Below, one piece after another: positions 26,397-33,765 of a stretch of 64,000 nt of DNA. How positions within the stretch are numbered: the stretch's first letter is position 1; each line of letters opens with the position of its first letter. The notes under the pieces were generated by a model. It was not told the DNA's origin, ran no database searches, and was given only the letters and a program-made list of their open reading frames with translations. Position numbers and translations under genes: made by a program. The stretch comes from Actinomyces procaprae (lineage in GTDB: Bacteria > Actinomycetota > Actinomycetes > Actinomycetales > Actinomycetaceae). The DNA lies in NCBI RefSeq assembly GCF_004798665.1, contig NZ_CP039292.1, positions 2,852,001 to 2,916,000 of the forward strand. The letters are read 5' to 3'.

Positions 26397-28021
26397 TGCT
26401 TCGAAGCCATGTAGTCGTCGTAGTACTGCTGCATCTTGGCGATGTTGCCCTCGATGCCCGACGCCTTGACGGTGGCGAGGTAGTCGTCCCACTGCTCCTC
26501 GACCCCGCCGTTGGTGATCCAATCGGCGAACTTGGTCTGGGTGGTATTGAGCATGGTGGTGTTGACCAGCGCCATGGCGCTGATGTCCTCGGCGGTCATC
26601 TTGATGAACTGGGTGGGGTACACGTCCTTCTCCAGATCCATGTTGTCGATGGCGGGCTGCAGGGGGACGGTCTCGTCGATGGCCTCCTGCAGGTCCGTGG
26701 GCAGTTCCACGGTGATGTCGTCACGGATCCACATGGGACCGTTGTCCGCCAGCGTGGAGGTCCATTTCCAGGTCGAGGGGTCGGTGCCGTCCTCGGCCGG
26801 TAGGACCTTATAGGTGCTCTCATCGACTTTCTCAATGTTTGGACCAATGTCTCCGAAGAGCACTTGCAGGCTCATCTCCCGGTCGTAGAAGGCGTTGAGG
26901 ACCTTCAACGCGGCCTCCTTGTTCGGGGTGGAGGCTGAGACCACGATTTGGTTGGCGGGGAAGTTCTCGCCGAGGCCGTCGTAGCTCCAGGCCACGGGCG
27001 TGGTCTGTCCGGCCTTCTGCGCGAGCACGGGCATGGCCTCGTACTGTTCGTAGATCTCGGGACCGAAGCGATCCGAACGGGTCCAGCCCCAGGTGAACCC
27101 AACCGTGGCGACGCCGTCCCCCGGCCCGCGAGCGGCGGACTGGTACGCCGAGTAGTCCTGAGTCAGCACCTCCGCGGAGATCAGCCCCGCCGCATAGCAC
27201 TTGGACAGGAAGACCATGACGTCGCGGTAGCGCTCGTCGATGAGGAAGTTGGAGACTTTGCCGTCCTGGAGGAAGTAGCCCTGCCCGCCGCCGGAGGACA
27301 GGGGCAGGCCGGTGGACCCGAGCAATAGTACGGATTGGAAGTAGCCGAAGCCCGTGGTGCCCACCGGGCTCCAGTCCATGGGGATCACCTTCGCCCCGGT
27401 CCCGGTCGGATCGCCCTCCTTGAAGGCGACAAGTACGTCATACAGCTCGTCCCAGGTTGTGGGCATTTCCAGACCCAGCGCATCCAGCCACTGGCGGTTG
27501 ATGTACTGGTGCTGAACGGTAGGCGGCCAGAAGCGCTTGTACCCGGGGACGGCGTAGATCGCACCGCTGCTCTGGGTGGCCAGGGCCGTGAGTTCCGGCT
27601 TCGCCGCCAGCATTTCCTTGACGTTGGGAATGGCGTCGAGATCGTCGGAGAGATCCTCGAAGAGCGTGCCGTAGGTGGCCAGGTCGGAGTCCGAGATGGC
27701 TCCAGTGCCTACGATCAGATCGGGCACATCGCCTGCGGCAAGCATCGTGGATTTCTTCTGATCCCAGTCGGCGGAGACCTCTTCCCAGGCGATGGGAATA
27801 CCCGCGACGTCCTCGAGCTGCTTCGTCCACGCCATCTGGGCCATAGGCTTGGTGAGGGGGTGCTTAAGCACGAGGATGCGAAGCTGGTTGGAGCCACCCG
27901 ATCCGGATCCGCTGCTGCAGGCGGCGAGCGTGCCGCCTGCAGCGGTGACGGCGGTGGCCGCTGCCAGGCTCCGCAGCATGGTGCGTCGGCTGAACGCGGG
28001 CGCACGTGTACAGGTGTTCAT
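26393..28021 (-). CDS. ABC transporter binding lipoprotein, LplA/YtcQ type
   Basis: A 542-residue lipoprotein, the longer LplA-type binding protein. The ATG at 28021 follows AAAGGAGAGA. The signal contains SRRTMLRSL and lipobox LAAC, followed by a Ser/Gly linker. Conserved text includes YAVPGYKRFWPPTVQHQYINRQWLDALGL and IDERYRDVMVFLSKCYAAGLI. It is the second gene of the operon, after GH127. Its cargo is probably the GH127 substrate, a beta-L-arabino-oligosaccharide. Confidence 0.9.
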   Translation of the reverse strand: MNTCTRAPAFSRRTMLRSLAAATAVTAAGGTLAACSSGSGSGGSNQLRILVLKHPLTKPMAQMAWTKQLEDVAGIPIAWEEVSADWDQKKSTMLAAGDVPDLIVGTGAISDSDLATYGTLFEDLSDDLDAIPNVKEMLAAKPELTALATQSSGAIYAVPGYKRFWPPTVQHQYINRQWLDALGLEMPTTWDELYDVLVAFKEGDPTGTGAKVIPMDWSPVGTTGFGYFQSVLLLGSTGLPLSSGGGQGYFLQDGKVSNFLIDERYRDVMVFLSKCYAAGLISAEVLTQDYSAYQSAARGPGDGVATVGFTWGWTRSDRFGPEIYEQYEAMPVLAQKAGQTTPVAWSYDGLGENFPANQIVVSASTPNKEAALKVLNAFYDREMSLQVLFGDIGPNIEKVDESTYKVLPAEDGTDPSTWKWTSTLADNGPMWIRDDITVELPTDLQEAIDETVPLQPAIDNMDLEKDVYPTQFIKMTAEDISAMALVNTTMLNTTQTKFADWITNGGVEEQWDDYLATVKASGIEGNIAKMQQYYDDYMASKQ

Positions 28022-28086
28022 GGTTCTCTCCTTTGAGTGAGGGTTGTGGGATGGACAAATGCGGAAGGGCGTGGATCTCAGCAGGG

Positions 28087-30045
28087 TCAGATGGTCGGAA
28101 TCCATACGCGCATGGCACCGGGGCCGCGGTTGCCCCAGGTGGAGAAGGGCACAAGTTCCGCCTCCACGTTTCGTGAGGGCTCGGCCGGCTCGACCCATGA
28201 AGCCGGGCGGTAAAGCCGATCATCAGGATCACGCACCGCCAGACTCACCCGCAGTACGGGGGCCGGACCAGTCGTCGTCGGTGGTAGCTCAGCGACATCC
28301 GGCGGCCCGGGCAGGAAAACGTCATCGGCGGCGATTTCCTCCGGCAGGTCCACCTGCTCCAGGCAGTACAGGATCGGCCCCCGCTCGAGGGCGACGGCAC
28401 CGCGTACGGCGTCCACACGGTGGTTGGCGGCAATCCAGCGGGGACGGAGCGGGAGCTGCAGGGTAGCGCCGTCGACGTCGTCGGCCGGGATCTGGATGTA
28501 GCCGTGGGCTTGCTCGGCCTCGGACACCGGGCGTTGTTTCCCTCCCACGCGCAGGGTGATGCCGTCCGCCCAGACCGGGATGCGTACCTGCACCGCCGTT
28601 CCAGGAGGTAGGGCGCCACCCACGACGTGCAGGGAGATCTCACCGTCGGCGGGGTAACGAGTTCGGACCGTCAGCGTTCCGCCGCCGAGCGATTCGGGCA
28701 GTTCGATCTCACAGGCGAGAAGTTGGTGCAGTTCCAGCGCGGGCCCGTCCGGGGCCTGCCGGACGGTGGCCACGTACGCACCGGCCTGGGCGATGGTGCG
28801 CGCGATGTTGGGCGGGCAGCAGGCGCAGGCGTACCAGGGCTGCCGCTGCGCGGGGGCGTTCTCCTCACTGAAGCGGTCGGGACGTCGCTGCATGGGGTTG
28901 GAGTAGAAGAAGCGGGTGCCGCTCTCATCCACCGACGCGGCCAGGGCGTTGTAGAGCTCGCGCTCCATGACATCGGCGTAGCGGCGGTCCTCGCCGGCCA
29001 GCAGCATGCGCCAGGTCCAGTGCAGGTCCGCGATGGTGGCGCAGGTCTCGGCGTAGGCCCGGTCAGCCGGCAGCTCGTAGTCGTTTCCGAAGGACTCGTC
29101 GCGGTGGCGGGAGCCGAAGGCACCGGACAGGTACATCTTGCGCTCGTGGACGCGTTCCCATTGCGCTCGCATGACGTCGTGTAGCGCCGACTCACCGGTT
29201 TCCAGGAACAGGTCGGTGACACCGGCGTTCAGATACAGCTGGCGGACCGCGTGGCCGGTGGGGTCGACGGCCTCACGCACGCGCGCGTGGTCCTGGTAGT
29301 AGCGACGTCCGAAGCCCTCATCGGGGAGGATGTCGTGGCCGCGCTGGTTGATCAGGTGCTCGGCCAGGTGCAGCCAGCGGGCCTCGCCCGTGTGGCGGTG
29401 AAGCTCGATGAGTGCGGTCTCGATCTCGGGGTGCCCCGGGATGCCGTCCTCACGGCCCGGGCCGAAGCGGCGGTCCACCAGGGCGGCAAAACGGATCGCG
29501 ACCCGGAGCAGTCCGTCCCGTCCAGCCGCCCGGTCCAGGGCGACAGCCGCCTGGATCAGGTGCCCGAGCACGTACATCTCGTGGTTACGCTCCAGCTCGG
29601 CGAAGCGCTTGTCCGGGCGAACGCCCTGAATCCAGGTGTGCAGATAGCCGGTCGGCTCCTGCACGCGGGCGATCAGCGCGATGGCCTCGTCGAGCCAGGC
29701 GTCGAAGTCGTGGGTGCCGGAGCGGGCGATCTCCCAGGCGACGGCCTCGATGACCTTGTACAGGTCCGAGTCGGCGAAGACGAAACCGCGGTAGGGGGCG
29801 CCGGACTCGCCGATCACGCGCCGGAAGTTGTCCATGACGCCGGAGATCTCCAGCTGCTCGATGCAGTGGGGAATAGTGCGGGAAGCATTGCGCTCCTGCC
29901 AGCGCCCCAGAGGGCTCTCGGGGGAGATGCGGACCGCGTCGATGCCGAGCGGGGCGCGGCCGACGGGGTGGGCGTGCGGGCCCGGGGCGGCCGGAGCACA
30001 CAGACAGGCCGAAGAGGCGGTCTGCTGCAAATCGAGTGGCGCCAT
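28087..30045 (-). CDS. Beta-L-arabinofuranosidase, GH127
   Basis: A 652-residue GH127 enzyme, which removes terminal beta-L-arabinofuranosyl groups found in extensin-type glycans and RG-II. The characterised family member HypBA1 uses a zinc-bound Cys nucleophile with a Glu acid/base. The equivalent residues here are Glu333 and Cys335 in AETC, and Cys409/Cys410 in CACCPPN. The ATG at 30045 has GAGGAG at the right distance. An N-terminal lead of about 35 residues is Pro/Ala-rich but is not a signal peptide, so the enzyme is cytoplasmic. It heads the operon with the LplABC-type importer. Confidence 0.92.
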   Translation of the reverse strand: MAPLDLQQTASSACLCAPAAPGPHAHPVGRAPLGIDAVRISPESPLGRWQERNASRTIPHCIEQLEISGVMDNFRRVIGESGAPYRGFVFADSDLYKVIEAVAWEIARSGTHDFDAWLDEAIALIARVQEPTGYLHTWIQGVRPDKRFAELERNHEMYVLGHLIQAAVALDRAAGRDGLLRVAIRFAALVDRRFGPGREDGIPGHPEIETALIELHRHTGEARWLHLAEHLINQRGHDILPDEGFGRRYYQDHARVREAVDPTGHAVRQLYLNAGVTDLFLETGESALHDVMRAQWERVHERKMYLSGAFGSRHRDESFGNDYELPADRAYAETCATIADLHWTWRMLLAGEDRRYADVMERELYNALAASVDESGTRFFYSNPMQRRPDRFSEENAPAQRQPWYACACCPPNIARTIAQAGAYVATVRQAPDGPALELHQLLACEIELPESLGGGTLTVRTRYPADGEISLHVVGGALPPGTAVQVRIPVWADGITLRVGGKQRPVSEAEQAHGYIQIPADDVDGATLQLPLRPRWIAANHRVDAVRGAVALERGPILYCLEQVDLPEEIAADDVFLPGPPDVAELPPTTTGPAPVLRVSLAVRDPDDRLYRPASWVEPAEPSRNVEAELVPFSTWGNRGPGAMRVWIPTI

Positions 30046-30077
30046 TGTCAACTCCTCGTTGCTGTTGTGACATGTCC

Positions 30078-30106
30078 ATCATGACCGCCTGATTAAACGT
30101 TGTCAA
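30078..30106 (-). promoter_or_regulatory. GH127 operon promoter with TTGACAACGTTTAA operator
   Basis: On the minus strand, TTGACA (30106-30101) and CATGAT (30083-30078) are 17 bp apart. The -35 is embedded in TTGACAACGTTTAA (30106-30093), the same box as at abfA. The -10 CATGAT is identical to that of the GH27 promoter at 32371-32399. Confidence 0.6.
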
Positions 30107-30187
30107 CCGCGATCAAGTGATTCAGGGCACACCTTGTCGTCGATGTGGGCGTCGCACCAGGCAGAGGAGCGGCGGTGCGCAGAAGGT

Positions 30188-31195
30188 TCAGCGACTGGAG
30201 CCGCGCACGATCAAGGTGGTCGGCGCCTCTGCGGGCGCCCCGGGCGCCTCACCCTGTAGCTGCGCTACGAGGCACTCCACCGCGGCACGGGCCATGGTGT
30301 CGGTTCCCGGATCGACGGTGGTGAGCGACGGAACGGTGAACTCGCCCTCGACGGTGTTGTCGAAGCCGGTCACCGCGACATCCCGGGGGACCGCGACTCC
30401 GGCCGCCTGCAGAGCGCGCAGGGCACCGATGGCTACGGCATCATTGATGCACATCAGCGCGTCGAAGCGGATCCCCGAGCGCAGCAGGCCGATTGTCGAC
30501 TCCAGGCCGGTGTCCCTGCGGTCCCAGTCCTCGCCCCGCACGATCAGGGCCGGATCGACATCAATACCCGCCTCCTGCAGCGCGAAGCGGTAGGCCTCCA
30601 AACGTGGCCCGCCATCGCCGTCCATCTGGGCCATGTAGGCGATGCGGCTACGGCCGACGGAGACCAGGTGTCGGGCTGCGGCCAGCGCCCCACCGAACTC
30701 GTCCATGGCGACTCCGGCAACACCCGCCGTCGGGGTCGAACCGATTTGCACCACCGGCAGGGGAGGCCGCCGACCGGCCAACAGCGCGTCATTCAAGTGG
30801 TGGGGGCATATGAGTACGCCGTCCGCGTCCCCCGTGGACACTCCCATGACGGCGTCGCGTTCGCGCGCGGGCACATCCTCGGTCAGTCGGATCGTCGAGC
30901 GCAGGCCGCGCTGGGCGAGCTCGTCGATAAGCATCTCCGCAAGACGGGAGAAGTAGGGCTGATAGAGGTTGGGAACCACGATTGCGATCCGCCCGGATAC
31001 GCCGGTGACCAATCCCCGAGCGGCCTCAGAGGGCACGTACCCGAGGGTACGCGCTGCTTGCCTGACTCGCCTCCGGGTCTGCTCGGACAATCGCGTCGTC
31101 CCGCTCTTCCCGCCTCCCGATAGCGCCGTCGACGCCGTGGCCACCGACACGCCGGCCGCCTGAGCCACATCGCGGAGCCTGACCCGCCGCTGCAT
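30188..31195 (-). CDS. LacI-family repressor, second of a tandem pair
   Basis: A 335-residue LacI/GalR protein. Its ATG overlaps the stop of the upstream LacI gene by one base (TGATG). The helix-turn-helix is VRLRDVAQAAGVSVATASTAL, the hinge GYVPSEAARGLVTGVSG, and the sensor ends VTGFDNTVEGEFTVPSLTTVDPG. The hinge helix is preceded by an extended loop (GGGKSGTTRLSEQTRRR) longer than in other LacI proteins of the window. It lies between the GH127 operon and the GH27 operon and probably regulates one of them. Confidence 0.88.
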   Translation of the reverse strand: MQRRVRLRDVAQAAGVSVATASTALSGGGKSGTTRLSEQTRRRVRQAARTLGYVPSEAARGLVTGVSGRIAIVVPNLYQPYFSRLAEMLIDELAQRGLRSTIRLTEDVPARERDAVMGVSTGDADGVLICPHHLNDALLAGRRPPLPVVQIGSTPTAGVAGVAMDEFGGALAAARHLVSVGRSRIAYMAQMDGDGGPRLEAYRFALQEAGIDVDPALIVRGEDWDRRDTGLESTIGLLRSGIRFDALMCINDAVAIGALRALQAAGVAVPRDVAVTGFDNTVEGEFTVPSLTTVDPGTDTMARAAVECLVAQLQGEAPGAPAEAPTTLIVRGSSR

Positions 31196-32235
31196 CAGAA
31201 CCCCTCCACCCGGGGAGACGACAACGGCCCAATCGACAGCGGGGGCGCGGAGGTGAACCCCAGCGTGGATTCGCGACGTATCAGCGTGGCCCCAACCCGT
31301 GTCATCGCCCTGTTGTGCGAACCCGGCTCCCACCTCCGTTGGAGATCGTCCAGCGCAATCCTCGCAATCTCTCCGGTGGGAAAGCCGAGTGTGGTCAGCG
31401 ACGGCGAGGAGAATCGTCCATCCTCGAGACCGCCGCACCCACACAGCGCGATCTGGTGCGGTACCCGCACTCCTCGACTTCTGAGCCCCGCAAGCACACC
31501 CAGGGCGAGCTCGTCATCGGCGCATACGACGACGTCATGGCGGTCGAGGTCCTCCACCAGTCGTGCGGCCAGCCGAAATCCCTCCGCGCGACTGGGCACG
31601 GCATCCGTCTCCAGTACCGCCGCAGTATCCAGCGCCCGCTGCAGGGCATGAGCGAAGGCACCTGGCCGGTCCAGGCGAGGGCCGACGACCACCGGAGCCG
31701 TCAGTCTCAGCGCCCGCAGATGCCGGCTGACGACGTCGGCCGCCTGATCCAAATCCAAGCCGACACCTCCGCCGGTCGTCGGAGTGCCGTTAGCCCCGAA
31801 GGCCTCGATCCGACAGACCGGCAGGGGCCCTCCCCCCGCAGAGGAAACGTCCTCGCCATGGATTCCTCCCACCACAATCGCCCCGTCGAATGACGTCGAC
31901 TGCTCGGTCAGCACTTGGACGGCGCGATTGCGATCGCGACCACACGGCTCGATGGCGGTGCGGAGCCCGCGCCGGTCCGCCTCGATCACCAATGCCTGCG
32001 CCAGCGCGGCGACCCAGCCGGAACGCAAGTCGGGAACGATGACGGCCACGGTCTCGGTGCGGCCGGTACGTAGTGTTCGCGCCAGCGCGTTTGGCTGCCA
32101 ACCGAGCTGGTCGATGGCCGTCGTCACCTTGTGTCTGAGCTCGTCGCTCACATTCGGCTCACCGTTGACCACCCGGGAGACGGACTTGAGCGAAACGCCC
32201 GCCAGTTCCGCTACCTGGCGCATAGTGACAGCCAT
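31195..32235 (-). CDS. LacI-family repressor, first of a tandem pair
   Basis: A 346-residue LacI/GalR protein, divergent from the GH27/GH31 genes. GGGGAGGAG precedes the ATG at 32235. The helix-turn-helix AGVSLKSVSRVVNGEPNVS closely resembles that of the LacI at 17559 (AGVSPKTVSRVVNGEPGVS), so both may read related CAACG half-sites. The hinge is GWQPNALARTLRTGRT. The sensor has CGCGGLEDGRFSSPSLTTLGF where most members have GFDD. It probably controls the promoter at 32371. Confidence 0.88.
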   Translation of the reverse strand: MAVTMRQVAELAGVSLKSVSRVVNGEPNVSDELRHKVTTAIDQLGWQPNALARTLRTGRTETVAVIVPDLRSGWVAALAQALVIEADRRGLRTAIEPCGRDRNRAVQVLTEQSTSFDGAIVVGGIHGEDVSSAGGGPLPVCRIEAFGANGTPTTGGGVGLDLDQAADVVSRHLRALRLTAPVVVGPRLDRPGAFAHALQRALDTAAVLETDAVPSRAEGFRLAARLVEDLDRHDVVVCADDELALGVLAGLRSRGVRVPHQIALCGCGGLEDGRFSSPSLTTLGFPTGEIARIALDDLQRRWEPGSHNRAMTRVGATLIRRESTLGFTSAPPLSIGPLSSPRVEGF

Positions 32236-32370
32236 CGACTCCTCCCCTCCCGTGTCTCGCTCCCGGGGCGGCTCCATCCACCGCCGATCACACGGTATCG
32301 GGGTACAGCGGTTGCGGCAGCCGAATGCCACGCATGGCGACGGTCTCCGCACCGAACCCACCGAGTACTC

Positions 32371-32399
32371 TTGACAACGATTCATCACTGCTTCATGAT
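32371..32399 (+). promoter_or_regulatory. GH27/GH31 promoter with TTGACAACGATTCA box
   Basis: TTGACA (32371-32376) and CATGAT (32394-32399) are 17 bp apart. The -35 is followed directly by ACGATTCA, giving a box one to three bases away from those at abfA and GH127. AGGAG (32420-32424) precedes the ATG at 32431. Confidence 0.55.
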
Positions 32400-32430
32400 A
32401 CGGACTACATTTCGCTTCTAGGAGTCAGTG

Positions 32431-33732
32431 ATGACACCACCAGTTTCCCCACCTGCCACCTTCCCGCCGCGCGGCTGGAACTCGTGGGACTGCTTCGGCG
32501 GGTCGGTGACCGAGGCCGAGGTTCTAGACAACGCGCGTTTCATCCACGAGCACCTGCTCGCACATGGCTGGGACACCGTCGTGGTAGACATCCAGTGGTA
32601 CGAGCCGGCCCCCGGCACCGCGGACTACAACGCCCACTCGGCGGCAGTCATCGACGCCTACGGGCGTCCGCTGCCCGCCGAGAACCGTTTTCCCTCGGCG
32701 GCGGGTGGAGCCGGGTTCGGACCGCTGGCGGAGGCGATCCACGCCCTGGGATTGCGCTTCGGCGTGCACCTCATGCGGGGCATCCCGCGCCGAGCCGTCG
32801 CCGCGAACACCCCGATCCTCGGCACCGCCTACACCGCCCGGGACGTTGCCACTCCCCCATCCGACCGCTGCCCCTGGAACCCGGACAACGAGGGTGTGCA
32901 GCCGGATCACCCCGGTTCCCAGGCCTGGTACGACTCGCTGCTCGCACTCCTGGCCACCTGGGGCGTGGACTTCGTCAAGGTCGACGACGTGCTCTACCCG
33001 CCCATCCGCCGCCCCGACATCGCCATGATCCACCGCGCGATCAAGCGCTCCGGCCGCGACATCACGCTCAGCCTGTCTCCGGGGCGCGAGCTGTCGCTTG
33101 AGCACGCCGACTTCCTACGCGAGCACGCCCAGATGTGGCGGGTCTCGGACGACCTGTGGGACGACTGGGAAGCAGTCGTGGAACAGTTCCAACGGGCCGC
33201 ACGCTGGGCCGCAGTACAGAGCGACGACGGTGTCGGGGACCTGGACATGCTGCCTCTGGGGCGAATTGGTCTACGCGCGCATGTCGGCGACCCGCGGCAC
33301 TCGCGCCTGAACCTCGACGAGCAACGCACCATGCTGACGCTGTGGAGCATTGCACGCTCCCCGCTCATGATGGGCGGACATCTGCCGGAGTCCTCGCCGG
33401 AAACCATCGCCCTGCTCGGCAACGACGTCGTGCTCGCCCTGGGTGAGCGGGGCGCCGACTGCCGTGAGATCATCCGCGACGGCGACCTCGTGGTCTGGCG
33501 CTCCACGCTGCGTCCGGCGCCCGGCCGGGGGGAAGGGGAACGGGAGGTCCGCGCCGTCTTCAACCTCGGCGATGAGCCCCGCACCCGCCGCCTGCACCTG
33601 GCCGATCTCGGGCTGCCCCAGACGACCCGCCACCTCACCGACCTGTGGACCAGCAAGCGCGCCGCCGTCGTCGACGGCTGGTGGGATATGGACCTGCCCG
33701 CCCACGGCTGCGCCGTTGCCGCGGTTGCCTGA
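32431..33732 (+). CDS. GH27 family glycosidase (alpha-galactosidase or beta-L-arabinopyranosidase)
   Basis: A 433-residue GH27-like (beta/alpha)8 enzyme. RGWNSWDCFGGSVTE is the family N-terminal text. The nucleophile is Asp185 in FVKVDDV and the acid/base Asp240 in MWRVSDDLWDDW. The C-terminal beta domain (about 345-433) ends DMDLPAHGCAVAAV, as in clan-D enzymes. GH27 contains alpha-galactosidases, N-acetylgalactosaminidases and beta-L-arabinopyranosidases. The pentosan context makes the last possible, but I cannot decide from sequence. No signal peptide, so cytoplasmic. A GTG two codons' width earlier is not needed as a start. Confidence 0.82.
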   Translation: MTPPVSPPATFPPRGWNSWDCFGGSVTEAEVLDNARFIHEHLLAHGWDTVVVDIQWYEPAPGTADYNAHSAAVIDAYGRPLPAENRFPSAAGGAGFGPLAEAIHALGLRFGVHLMRGIPRRAVAANTPILGTAYTARDVATPPSDRCPWNPDNEGVQPDHPGSQAWYDSLLALLATWGVDFVKVDDVLYPPIRRPDIAMIHRAIKRSGRDITLSLSPGRELSLEHADFLREHAQMWRVSDDLWDDWEAVVEQFQRAARWAAVQSDDGVGDLDMLPLGRIGLRAHVGDPRHSRLNLDEQRTMLTLWSIARSPLMMGGHLPESSPETIALLGNDVVLALGERGADCREIIRDGDLVVWRSTLRPAPGRGEGEREVRAVFNLGDEPRTRRLHLADLGLPQTTRHLTDLWTSKRAAVVDGWWDMDLPAHGCAVAAVA

Positions 33733-33765
33733 ATCCGTCACGCTCTCCCACTACCGAGGACCGTC

